NCBI RefSeq assembly: GCF_036324505.1
Contig: NC_086349.1
Span: 27,361,759 to 27,425,758, forward strand
Source of the DNA: Eleginops maclovinus
Taxonomy: Eukaryota; Chordata; Actinopteri; Perciformes; Eleginopidae
DNA length: 64,000 nt
Direction of reading: 5' to 3'
This document shows positions 32,379 to 42,428 of the stretch, piece by piece (within the stretch, counting starts at the first letter, position 1; the number at the start of each line of letters is the position of its first letter). A program made the translations under genes and the position numbers. The notes beneath the pieces were generated by a model. The model made no database searches. It saw only the letters and a program-made list of their open reading frames with translations, and was not told the origin of the DNA.

Positions 32379-34304
32379 GTGCTCCCCTCACCCTGATATC
32401 GGGGAACTGTCCCACGTAGGACTCCATGGTGCGGACGGCCTGGTCCAGCAGCTTCACCTCGAAGTCGTTCCACAGCAGGTCCTCTCCCTGAACACACAGG
32501 GTAAACAGTGGTCAGATGCGTTATAGATTATAGATGAGATATAACAGATGAAATACATTGATATAAATTAAATAAATGATACAAATGTGCAAGTATTATA
32601 AGAACTTATATGAATCTATTCTAATTAAATGAGAGACTCCTGCAGCGTTGGTTGAGTTTTCCTCCCACTGACCTCCACGATGCCTCCCAGGTCCTCCTCT
32701 CCGGCCCAGTCCGCCTCGTACGAGTCGAACAGAGACTGAGAGAGACGCCGCGAGGCTTCACGCATGTCTGCAAACAAACATATTCTGTATCTGAGTACTT
32801 CTACTTTACTCTGTATGTTAGTGTGGCAGCGGGGTGTGGTTAGGGCGCCGGCTGCTGGAGTGGTAGGAGTGGCTCAGCCGGAGGCCAGACAGCTGATCGG
32901 GATCAGGTAATTAAAGTCATGGTCGTAACCTGGTTCTGTCGCAGTAGACTGGTTCCTGAGGGAGAACTGTCTCCACCTCCCACGCCAGACGAGAGCGACT
33001 AGCCAGCAAGAACGTCGTTAACGGGCTGTTCGGACATAAATATATTTCGTCTCAAAGTCCCAGTGGTCCTTCCATCATTGGGAGCCCAGGTGTGAGCCCG
33101 GACGCTCAGTTAGATATAAAAGGTTGTTGTTTTTTAATATGCTAAATAAATGTTTTCATTGGAATAAAAGAAACAAACAGAAAATATTAAAGAACTCTTT
33201 GTGAAATAAGCACAGACACACAGCTGAAGCCTCTACAGGACACCCATCAGGAGACAGGAAAAGGGTGGAAGAAAAATACAGTGGAATATAAAACATGTAA
33301 AAACAATCCTTAGATTAAATTAAGACAAGATAAAGATACATAAGTACATTATAATAGAATGAAATGTCTAAAGAATATATTAAAACGAGGAACAACAAAC
33401 AATATCAATCAATATTGAACTGATATCAACCTCTGACGGCGTTGATGTAGTTCCTCAGGTCTTTGTAGATCCGGTTCCCGTCGGTCTGCAGACACAGGTT
33501 TACTCTCCTCAGATTCATCATGTCTGACTCTCACAGAGGAGTCAATCAATCACGTTTTTACAAAATCATTTTATATTTTAATGATCTGTATTTTATTATT
33601 TTTCTGAGTCTTTTTTTACATTTATTTCTTTTGATATTTTTATCTTCTATTTAATAGTATGTGATTTGCCTTCTGTGTGATTTGCCTTCTGTGTGATTTG
33701 CCTTCTGTGTGATTTGCCTTCTATGTGATTTGCCTTCTGTGTGATTTGCCTTCTGTGTGATTTGCCTTCTATGTGATTTGCCTTCTATGTGATTTGCCTT
33801 CTATGTGATTTGCCTTCTATGTGATTTGCCTTCTATGTGATTTGCCTTCTGTGTGATTTGCCTTCTATGTGACTTGCTTACATATTTTAAAAACAATCAT
33901 CTATATTTTCTTTCTTTCTGCTTCTTGATTTTTATTTCTGATATATTTTTATATTATTTCTGAGTATTCGATTATTTATGTTTTTCCATACGACGGTTTC
34001 ATGATATGAAAATCTGTAATAAGGGTGGTTGTGTTTCTCAGGGAGGGACGGATCATTTTCTGACCTGTTGATCGTTGAACTGCAGCAGTGAATACTCAAA
34101 CTGCTCGTCTCTGCTCTCCGTCGTCTTCCCGAGCCTCTGCAGAACCTGAAGCAGAAAACCCACCAACGTTAAGTTCATAAGCAGAACGTTGAAAGTGATT
34201 TTAGTCTCCTGCAGATTATTCTCTACCTTCTCTTTGCCTCGGCTCAGACGACGCTGGAACTTCTTAGCGAATTCTCCAGAGCTGCCTTTTGGATTCTCTG
34301 CCAT
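29495..34304 (-). CDS. bin2: Bridging integrator 2 (BAR-domain protein)
   Basis: Twelve exons on the minus strand: 34304-34227, 34145-34065, 33485-33431, 32767-32673, 32487-32392, 32267-32160, 31751-31666, 31585-31510, 31404-31322, 30791-30464, 30234-29947, 29548-29495. They join in frame to 475 residues (human 565). BIN2 is an N-BAR protein of leukocytes that senses and bends membrane at podosomes and phagocytic cups. The BAR domain covers about residues 1-252: [83 protein letters not shown]. The rest is a Ser/Pro-rich linker ([18 protein letters not shown]) and a Lys/Glu tract. No SH3 domain is seen, which fits BIN2 rather than BIN1 or amphiphysin. The exon at 30234-29947 has a weak acceptor (GAAAAG), so its start is least certain. 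Confidence 0.94.
30281..30389. repeat. (ATC)n and (TTG)n trinucleotide runs
   Basis: ATC repeats at about 30284-30314 and TTG repeats at about 30350-30387, in the bin2 intron between exons 10 and 11. Confidence 0.92.
30846..31287. repeat. 33-bp minisatellite, about 13 copies (bin2 intron 9)
   Basis: Unit: CAGAGAGGGTCCTGACCCCC then TACAGGTGCACCA, period exactly 33. Because 33 is a multiple of three it stays open on both strands and mimics an 11-residue protein repeat. It ends about 35 bases before the end of exon 9. Copies vary as CACAGAG/CATAGAG. Confidence 0.95.
32302..32377. repeat. (TG)n microsatellite next to a bin2 splice donor
   Basis: About 38 TG units. In the bin2 transcript this is a (CA)n tract starting about 15 bases after the 5' splice site of exon 5 (donor at 32391). 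Confidence 0.95.
32822..33108 (+). mobile_element. Solo LTR of an LTR retrotransposon
   Basis: A 287-bp segment starting TGTGGCAGCGG and ending GACGCTCA, i.e. with the TG...CA ends of LTRs. It is flanked by the identical 5-bp sequence GTTAG (32817-32821 and 33109-33113). Five-base target duplications are typical of Ty3/Gypsy and BEL elements. An ACATAAATATAT box lies inside at about 33034. No internal coding region accompanies it, so it looks like the remnant of LTR-LTR recombination. It lies in bin2 intron 3, and the strand is uncertain. Confidence 0.65.
33661..33876. repeat. 16-bp tandem repeat, about 13 copies
   Basis: Unit GTGATTTGCCTTCTGT, with a G/A variant near the end (TCTGT/TCTAT). 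Copies are nearly perfect, implying recent expansion. bin2 intron 2. Confidence 0.95.
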
Positions 34305-34668
34305 CTTTCAATCCTGATTAAGTTTAATCTGAAGAGGAGGAAGAAGAATTAAACAAGATGAAATAAACGTCTACACGCATAGACACACTACACACATACA
34401 TAAACCACAACAGAACACGTTGGAGCGTAAAAAAGATCAACACAACGGAGGATTTAAAACAAAAGCACCATGTCAGGAGAGCATAGTGAAAGGAACAGAT
34501 CTTACATTTAGTTTGCTCTTTATTGCTTCAATCAGCACAAACTATAGATGTGCTTATTTATAAAATCCCAACAACATTAAAGTGATGAAGACGTGCAGCT
34601 ATGGTTATTATATTATCAATATCATTTGGCAAAATACAAAAATTAAATAAAAAGTAAATACCTTTTTT

Positions 34669-35115
34669 AAATAATAAAAAGTAAATAAATAATAAAAAGT
34701 ACATAAATAATAAAAAGTTAATAAATAATAAAAAGTAAATAATAATAAAAAGTAAATAAATAATAAAAAGTAAATAAATAATAAAAAGTAAATAAATAAT
34801 AAAAAGTAAATAAATAATAAAAAGTAAATAAATAATAAAGTTAATAAATAATAAATAAGTAAATAATAATAAAAAGTAAATAAATAATAAAAAGTAAATA
34901 AATAATAAAGTTAATAAATAATAAATAAGTAAATAATAATAAAAAGTAAATAAATAATAAAAAGTAAATAAATAATAAAAAGTAAATAATAATAAAAAGT
35001 AAATAAATAATAAAAAGTACATAAATAATAAAAAGTAAGTAAATAATAAAAAGTAAATAAATAATAAAAAGTAAATAAATAATAAAAAGTAAATAAATAA
35101 TAAAAAGTAAATAAT
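34669..35115. repeat. 18-bp AT-rich satellite between bin2 and the DUF1295 gene
   Basis: About 24 copies of AATAATAAAAAGTAAATA with variants (AGTACATA, AGTTAATA, AAATAAGTAAATAATA). It occupies the space between two divergent genes. The Tyr/Phe/Leu-rich minus-strand frame through it is an artefact. Confidence 0.95.
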
Positions 35116-35500
35116 AATAATACATTTTTTTAAATCACACAAATACTACAAATTAAATCAAACAATCAAATAAATAATAAAAAGTTAACAAAATAGAAAA
35201 TAAAAATATATATAAATATTAATAAATATGTGAATATTTTATTCAGATCCACTTCTTTAAATATTCATTTGATTCTTTTACCTCAGTAACTTTGTGTCTG
35301 CAGGAGTATCATTTCTTTATTTTTACTCTGAAGGATCTGCAGACTTCTGCCTCCACTGATCCTCTAATCACTACACTACCCAGAGTTCCCTGCGGCTCAG
35401 CTCCTCCCATCCTCACAATGGTAGGTGTGAACTTTAGCCAGAGAGGTAACATTCCTGCAGGAGGAGGAGGAGGAAGAACAGGAGGTGTGGTACTACTTCC

Positions 35501-38500
35501 ATGATCTCCCCCGGTCAGATTTACTCTCTCCTGGCCGCCCTGCAGCACCTCATCATGGGCAGCGTCCTGCTGAAGTGCGCCGCCGCAGACCTCGCCATCC
35601 AGTGGGGGGGCTGGGCTGTGGCTTCGGCCCTCAAGACGGAAAAGTTCTACGACCTGGCAGGTAATCCTATTCGCTTTGGAGACCACCTGTAGCCATGTGC
35701 TGTTCACTTTGCGTTGCAACCTATCCTGCACCCTGATTGGTGCTCAGATGAATCCAATTAGGCTTTAATGAGTTCCCGGAGCTACACCTCAGCTGTGTGA
35801 GTTTTTACTTTATAACAGAGTGGGTTTTCTCCGCTGTCACCGTTATGAAACTTGTTATCTGAAGCAGCTTTGTTGTGAAACAGGCAGAGAGCTCCTCCTT
35901 CAGGGTAAGGAGCAGCGTCACATGATCCAATCAGATTACACGCTGGTGTGTGCAGGGCCGCAGAGAGGGGTTCTGGGACCTCTTAACCAAGTAGAAAGAG
36001 GCCCCCCAATGAGGAAAAACACAGCTTTGCTGCTTGGTCTCATTTTGCATTTGTGAATTAATGAATCAACTCGATAATTAATCGGATAGGCATGGGCTCA
36101 GATTGTCCATGTTTTTTACTAAATGACATATTGATTTGTTATTGGCTTTTAAATAATAATCCTCTGTATTAATATCTACCTAATCTAGGCTAAATATTTC
36201 TAGTTGAGTTAACCTTTACAGTTTAAAAATAAAATGTTCAAATCAAACATCTTAAAACATTTAGGATTTTTATTTATTTTAAATTATTATTATTTATTTA
36301 TTTAATTTAATTAATTTGTGTTTTTTTATTTATTCATGACATTATTTATTATTCAGTTTTCAATTTCTATTAAAAAAAATTGACTTGAAAGAAAATCATC
36401 CAGCTGTTTGTAATCTAGACACACAAGTCCCGCCCAATCGGAACGCCCGAGGACTGTCTGTTCAGATTTAATTATAATTAATTGATGTCCTACTAGAGCT
36501 GAAGTGACTAATTGATTTATTAATTAGCTCATCAACACAGTCATTTTTCAGAGGGGTCGAAGACACTGATACAGAGCTGTAAGAACATCCCGTTAGCATT
36601 TATTAAAGTCTGTCCAGCTGAAGTTTCTAGATGATGGATTAATTTGCCGATTGTACGAAATTATTTTAAAGACTTTAAAGCATTTCAGGCCAAAATCAAT
36701 CGTAGCTTCTCACTTTTAATTAGCATTATTAATTCATTAAAGCCTCCAGAGCTGAAATGACTAGTTGAATTATTAATTAGCCAATCAACAGAATTTAATT
36801 TAGGTAATTTTTCATTCTGAAATCAGTCCTGGCTTCTCGTTTGTGAGGTTTATTTTAGTTTCATGTGGTCATAAAGAGAGTTTCCCTTTGGTTTTGAGCA
36901 GCTCGCAGCGCTGGGAAGGTGTGACCCTGAGCGTCGGGAAACCTTTTACAACATTCTTTAAATCATTTATAGAGTGCAGCAGATTAATGGGTAATGGGCG
37001 TACTGACTGATATAATCTTTTAGACTGAGAGATTTTTAAAGGTAAATCACAGAAAGTTTACAAAGTATACGAGGAATATCGAAGTCTAGGTGCTTTAGGA
37101 TTAAATCCAGGTAAAGAAGGGCAGCTTACCTGTCAGATTCCTTTCTAATTCCTCCGACGGTCGCTCCGTCTCGTCCGCTCTGGTTCTGCCTCCTCGGTGG
37201 TTTTTACCCTTGAACTTTGGACCCGATGTCTGCAGGATCCTGGGTAAAAGATTTATTGAACACGCCTTACTGTGCAGCCATCCTCCATGCTCTGCCTCTA
37301 TCTCTCTTTTATTTCCTCCAGGATCCGGAACCTTTATACTGCTGGCCCACCTGAGCCGGCTGTGGGGAGGAGCCGCTCACCTCCGGCAGAATGTGCAGAC
37401 CGGGCTAGTCACAGCGTGGGGGCTCAGGTACAACACACAGAGCATCCAGCTGAGGCTTTATCCAGAGCGACGGACCATAAAACTAAGGACCAACCTTAAA
37501 TCAGACTGTAGTTCACCTGCAGTAAATCCAGCAGCTACCCTGCAGTATACAAAGCCATTCAAACTAGCTGTACCTTTACCAGCTCTGAGAACACTTTAAT
37601 GATCAATCATTATAAAACATATCAGAGATATTATTCTGAAATGGACCAATCAGACAATGAGTACTTTTACTGTCACTACTTTAAGTACATTTAGAGGAGA
37701 GTACTTTCTACTTTCACTGGAGGAACATTTAGAATACTTCACTGTGACAGAGTATTCCTACACTCTGGTACTTCTACTTTACTCAAGTACAAGATCTGAG
37801 TACTTCTACTTTACTCAAGTACAAGACCTGAGTACTTCTACTTTACTCAAGAACAAGACCTGAGTACTTCTACTTTACTCAAGAACAAGACCTGAGTACT
37901 TCTACTTTACTCAAGTACAAGACCTGAGTACTTCTACTTTCAAGATCTGAGTACTTCTACTTTACTCAAGTACAAGACCTGAGTACTTCTACTTTACTCA
38001 AGAACAAGACCTGAGTACTTCTACTTTACTCAAGTACAAGACCTGAGTACTTCTACTTTACTCAAGAACAAGATCTGAGTACTTCTACTTTACTCAAGTA
38101 CAAGACCTGAGTACTTCTACTTTACTCAAGTACAAGACCTGAGTACTTCTACTTTACTCAAGTACAAGACCTGAGTACTTCTACTTTATATATTTTTGTA
38201 TTTCCCGACCCTGCAGAGGTCAGAGCTGGAGGTCAGAGCTGGAGGTCGGCGCCTCGGTGAATGAATGTGGAAGTTTTTGCTGTTAATGAATAATTCTCCG
38301 GGTAATGTCGTGCTCTGCAGACTCGGGACATTCCTCTTCATGCGGATCTTGAAGGACGGCCACGACCGCAGGTTCAACAACGTCAGAGACAGCCCGGGGA
38401 CGTTCTTCGTGTACTGGACCATCCAAGGTGCAAACACACACCTTCCTGCTGCGGTCCTTGAACGCATCATCCTTAACTAACGGAGGCATTCGTCTCTGTC

Positions 38501-39777
38501 TGGTTTCTGTCTCTCGGCATGGATTTATTCTGCTGAGTTGAATTCATTTAGTCCCCGTTGAAGATGAGTAATCCTGTTTCCTCTCAGCGCTGTGGGTGTT
38601 TGTGACGCTGCTGCCCACCCTGATGCTGAACAGCGAGAAGAGGGACGTTCCTCTGGGGCCGAGGGACTACATCGGGTGGGCCGTCTGGGGCCTCGGCTTC
38701 GCCACCGAAGCTATCGCCGACCAGCAGAAGTGGATCTTCAAGAGGGAGCCGGGGAACGCTGTAAGTCTTAGAGATGGTTGCTCCAGAAAAACACAGCTTC
38801 TACCTTTACCTGTGGAGACATTCATCAGTGTAGAGCGGCACAGTGAGGATCCAAGTATTTCTGGAGAGAAATAGAAAGGCGTAAAATAAATTGGATTAGA
38901 TTTCATTAAGTTTCATGTTTGCATCGAGTACATTTTACACAGTTATTAGTTAAAATATCTAAAGGTAAGCGAAGTACAACAATGCATCACACACGTCTTA
39001 GCTGAATACTCGATTCTGATTGGTCCAGTTTGAAATTTTAGAGGTTATTAATACTCGATAACACGCCGCTGCTGAGCCAAATAATGACCGTTGCTGGGGA
39101 GGATCACGAGAGAGAAAGAAGGACAGGAAGTCAACCCCTGTGTAATAACTGAGCCCTTATGTAATAGGTCAGCTGTAGGAGGATTTGTGGAAAGAGATTT
39201 TGCCCTTGAGTTTTTAAAGTAGATTCTTGGCACCAAAGCTGAATGTCATCAAGTTTCTTTACATTGAAGAGAAGACGAGGCAGTTCAAAGTGCTTTACAG
39301 AGACGAAGGACATTAAGAAACAGCAGAAACACATTAAAGTAAAAGCTGAGGGAATAAAATAAGTTAGTGTAGAATAACACGGGTTCAAAATACGAGTGAA
39401 GGTTAGTCTAATGTGAGATATGAATATTTGACTTGATCTAACGGACCTGCAGGATTCTGAGGTCTGTTCCACGGAGTCTAACTCTGGTCACTGTCTCTCA
39501 GGGGAAGTTCATCCAGAGCGGACTCTGGGCGTACAGCCGGCACCCCAACTACTTCGGGGAGATCCTGCAGTGGGGGGGTCTGTGGCTGACGGCCTCCTCG
39601 GTGATGGCGGGCCCTCAGCTGCTGAGCGCCGCCTCGCCGCTCTTCGTCTGGTTCCTGCTGCGCCACGTCAGCGGCATCCCCATCCTGGAGAAACAGGCAC
39701 TGAAGAAGTGGGGGTCCGACCCCGCCTTCCAGGACTACGTCAGGAACACCCCCCTGCTCTGGCCCAGGTGCTTCTGA
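35501..39777 (+). CDS. DUF1295 / steroid 5-alpha-reductase-like membrane protein
   Basis: Exons 35501-35660, 37322-37427, 38321-38427, 38588-38760 and 39502-39777 give 273 residues in one frame. The protein belongs to the DUF1295 family, a branch of the steroid reductase / isoprenylcysteine methyltransferase-like membrane enzymes. The C-terminal core has the family signature LWAYSRHPNYFGEILQWGG (R195, H196, P197, N198, Y199, E202), the presumed NADPH-binding segment. A helix (SPLFVWFLLRHVSGIPILE) follows, then KKWGSDPAFQDYVRNTPLLW. Several hydrophobic segments precede it (ALQHLIMGSVLL, TFFVYWTIQALWVFVTLLP). Length is typical for the family. Substrate unknown. The ATG is 5' of a clean hydrophobic start. 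Intron 2 carries minisatellite array D. It is divergent from bin2 and convergent with racgap1. I do not know a named vertebrate orthologue. Confidence 0.85.
35661..37321 (+). other. Intron 1 of the DUF1295 gene
   Basis: AT-rich. The stretch 36460-36830 holds repeated AATTGATTTATTAATTAGCT-like motifs around AGCTGAAGTGACTA / AGCTGAAATGACTA, suggesting a degenerate internal duplication. No exon recognised. Confidence 0.5.
37494..37770 (+). repeat. Interspersed element flank, second copy (leads into array D)
   Basis: Nearly identical to 13776-14060, with a few substitutions and small indels, and likewise followed directly by the 32-bp minisatellite. Confidence 0.85.
37758..38188 (+). repeat. 32-bp minisatellite array D (DUF1295 gene intron 2)
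   Basis: About 13-14 copies of the unit of arrays B and C, same orientation. One shortened unit lies at about 37930-37950. Confidence 0.97.
39225..39345. repeat. Probable interspersed repeat fragment
   Basis: Contains GGCAGTTCAAAGTGCTTTAC followed by AGAGACGAAGGACATTAAG, a phrase I recognise as common in teleost interspersed repeats. Family not assigned. It lies in intron 4 of the DUF1295 gene. Confidence 0.45.
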
Positions 39778-39831
39778 GCTGCTGGATTTACACTGACGAT
39801 AAACACCTGCTCCTCTTCTGTCGTTCTGTTG

Positions 39832-39837
39832 AATAAA
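39832..39837 (+). promoter_or_regulatory. Poly(A) signal of the DUF1295 gene
   Basis: AATAAA 55 bases after the TGA stop, followed within 20 bases by T-rich sequence. This implies a very short 3' UTR. Confidence 0.6.
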
Positions 39838-40440
39838 TTCCTTTATGTCACGTTTCTTTTCTGGGAGATCTGCCGTACAGTAAACTGATGAGTACTTTAA
39901 TATCAAATGAGCCTTTTGAACGACGCTCACCGTGTGATCATGTGCGACGTTATGCTGGTTTGAGTTCAAGCATTTTAATATCCATTATGCATATTCCAAA
40001 CCCGACGGGCGGACACACTCTGTGCAAGACGTTAAACAGATAAAACAATAATGTATAGAGCACGAGTAAACACGTACTCTAAATATATAAACCTCAGCAT
40101 TCATTACAGATCTGAACATGGTGAGGTCGGCGAAGGCTCGGTCCCCCCCCCCAGGCTCGGAGCAGAGGCTGTTGATGGAGCCGTTTCATTTTAGGGAATT
40201 TAAAGCGTTGTTAAATAACCCAATCATCTTTAATTTCCACGGAGAAAACTCAATTAAATATAATAAATACCATTTATTCTGAAAGTTGTCGCTCTGCTGC
40301 CCGGATCTTCTTAACGAGGCTTTTGGAAAATAATTAACAAAAGAAAACCAAACATTTTTAGACATTACATCGGAATTAAATTATTTAACTCAATCTCACT
40401 TTCTAGGACTTCTATAAGACGCTTTAAATTAGAAATGTAA

Positions 40441-40590
40441 ATTTGAGGATGACACCCGCTTTATGTCACAGTGAAATGGGACCTCTGCATTTAACCCACC
40501 CTAACACTCGGAGCAGTGCCCAGGAGGTGAACTGGGACCTCTCCAAGAACCAGTCCACCGGTTCCCAGGCCAAGCCCCTACTGACTCAAA
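40441..40590. repeat. Probable interspersed repeat fragment
   Basis: Contains GTCACAGTGAAATGGGACCT then CTGCATTTAACCCACCC, a phrase widespread in teleost genomes, usually followed by an AGCAGTG stretch, as here. Recognition is from memory. Confidence 0.5.
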
Positions 40591-41053
40591 CAATGCAACA
40601 TAAGTGAAGGACATTTTGAGAAGAATCAAAATCAATGCAATCTTTGCGTCAAACTCAAAGGTATGCAGAAAACTCTCAAAGCATTCCACAATAAAAAGCA
40701 CAGGAGACACTTTTGGTTAGAAATGTATTTTATAACTTACAGGACTTTTACAGCAAGTGTACAAAATGTTGTGCTAAATATTAAAATAATGCCACAGCAA
40801 CTTAAACTGGCTACTCTTACAAAGTAATGGCCGTTAGCATAGCGTGCTAATGAGCGTCCTCCCACAGAGCTGCCTGAAGATCACTGGCAGGGCAGATATT
40901 TTGATTTAGAGCCCCGGTTCTCTGAGGTTAATGCCAATTATCAAACAGAGGAGGGCCTGAGAGCGCGTAAACAATTACAGCAACATTTACTGGAGCAAGA
41001 AGACGATCAAAACTATGGAGGCCGACGGGTGCCAACGAGCTCCAGCAGAGAAT

Positions 41054-41372
41054 GTGCTGCAGCTTCAGGAACATCTGCAGCAGCTCTTCAACACATGCAG
41101 CATCTAGAGAACATTTAGAGGAAACATGAGCAGTTTACTGAAAGCTGCAGAAACCAAACGCTGCAAGAAGCTCCAACACAACGGAGACCAGGGGACACTA
41201 AAGAGAGACGCACACAGCTGGAGACAAGGGGACACTGGTCTCCGTTGTGTTGGAGCTTCTTGCAGCGTTTGGTTTCTGCAGCTTTTAGTAAACTGCTCAT
41301 GTTTCCTCTAAATGTTCTCTAGATGCTGCATGTGTTGAAGAGCTGCTGCAGATGTTCCTGAACCTGCAGCAC
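41054..41372. repeat. Long inverted repeat: two 138-bp arms, 43-bp loop
   Basis: Left arm 41054-41191 and right arm 41235-41372 are reverse complements with only a few mismatches. The same frame, starting MSSLLKAAETKRCKKLQHNG, can therefore be read on both strands. Weaker complementarity (GGAGGCCGA...GAGCT) continues outward to about 41013 and 41411. It lies 480-800 bases past the racgap1 stop codon and may be in its 3' UTR, where it would fold into a long hairpin. No target duplication identified. Confidence 0.93.
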
Positions 41373-41853
41373 GTCCTCCGGATGGAAGCGTAGCTCATTA
41401 GCAGCTTTCGGCCTCCGTATAAACTCAATAGAAATACAAACACTGAATAAAAGAGAGAAGTTAACGATACTAGCCACCACACGTTTGATTACAACCTGCA
41501 ACGAAATGCCTTAGGAAAAAAAATCTGTTCTTCAACTTCTGAGTGACACATGAGTTGAATCTAAAGCAGGTCCCAATCAAAGCGTGCTCATACAGTACAG
41601 ATTTGCAAAAAGAGGAATATATAAAACACGTGTTAGAGGAGTCAAACGTCTCCTCAGCGGAAGCTCTAAAAGACACACGTGTGCATAAATCTATTTGGTT
41701 TATAAAAAAGCATCCTTTACAAACATGTAAAATCATCGTATATTAAACGGTTAAAAAGCAAACGAAGAGGCTTCTTTTTTTTGGAGCGCGTTATGCGTTA
41801 TGCCTGGATGGAGATGGGTTATTGCAGAGTGAAAGAAGTGAATCTGCGTGGGA

Positions 41854-42139
41854 TTACTTCAGGGATGGAGACGAAAAGAACTTTGTCGTCGACTTGCTCT
41901 TGCTCCCGAATCTGCAACACAGAGTGCATTGTGGGATTTAATGGAGTAAGCAATAAAACAGAGTCATCGGAGGAAACGAGATCTCGTACAGGAGGTTAAC
42001 GAGTCAGCGTTTCCCAACGCCTTTTCTCTTTGAATCAGCAGCACCTAGGAGTCGTTAAGAAGGGACAGTTTGGAGGATTTGAGTGAGGAGATCGTCCTCT
42101 GAAGCAGGGGACAGGTTGTAGAGACAGACAGGAGCATGA

Positions 42140-42189
<50 letters not shown>

Positions 42190-42323
42190 ACCTGGGAGTC
42201 AGAGAGGACTTCATGCGTTGCCCCAGTGAGCTGGAGGACGGGGTTTTACTGAGCTGGTGCTCCGGGGTGGTCAGAGGTCCCAGCATGCTCACTGCAACAA
42301 ACACACACATTAAACAATTAATC

Positions 42324-42366
<43 letters not shown>

Positions 42367-42383
42367 ACTGCAGACACACTGCA

Positions 42384-42428
<45 letters not shown>

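Noticed and set aside
32148..32497. Poly-CV and poly-TH frames here and at 5.2, 29.3, 42.2, 47.3 and 54.4 kb
   Set aside because: All are products of (TG)n/(CA)n runs. Only the short adjoining parts are real exons of bin2 or racgap1, described there.
34558..35142. 194-codon Tyr/Phe/Leu-rich minus-strand frame resembling a membrane protein
   Set aside because: Encoded entirely by the 18-bp AT satellite; no start context or unique sequence.
41115..41311. Identical 61-codon frames on both strands starting MSSLLKAAETKRCKK
   Set aside because: They are mirror readings of the inverted-repeat arms, not two genes.
42029..42116. Alternative last racgap1 exon after a CTTCAG acceptor (frame [14 protein letters not shown]...)
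   Set aside because: It splices in frame but lacks the conserved tail. The exon at 41911-41854 encodes RFGSKSKS...SPSLK, matching other RACGAP1 proteins.
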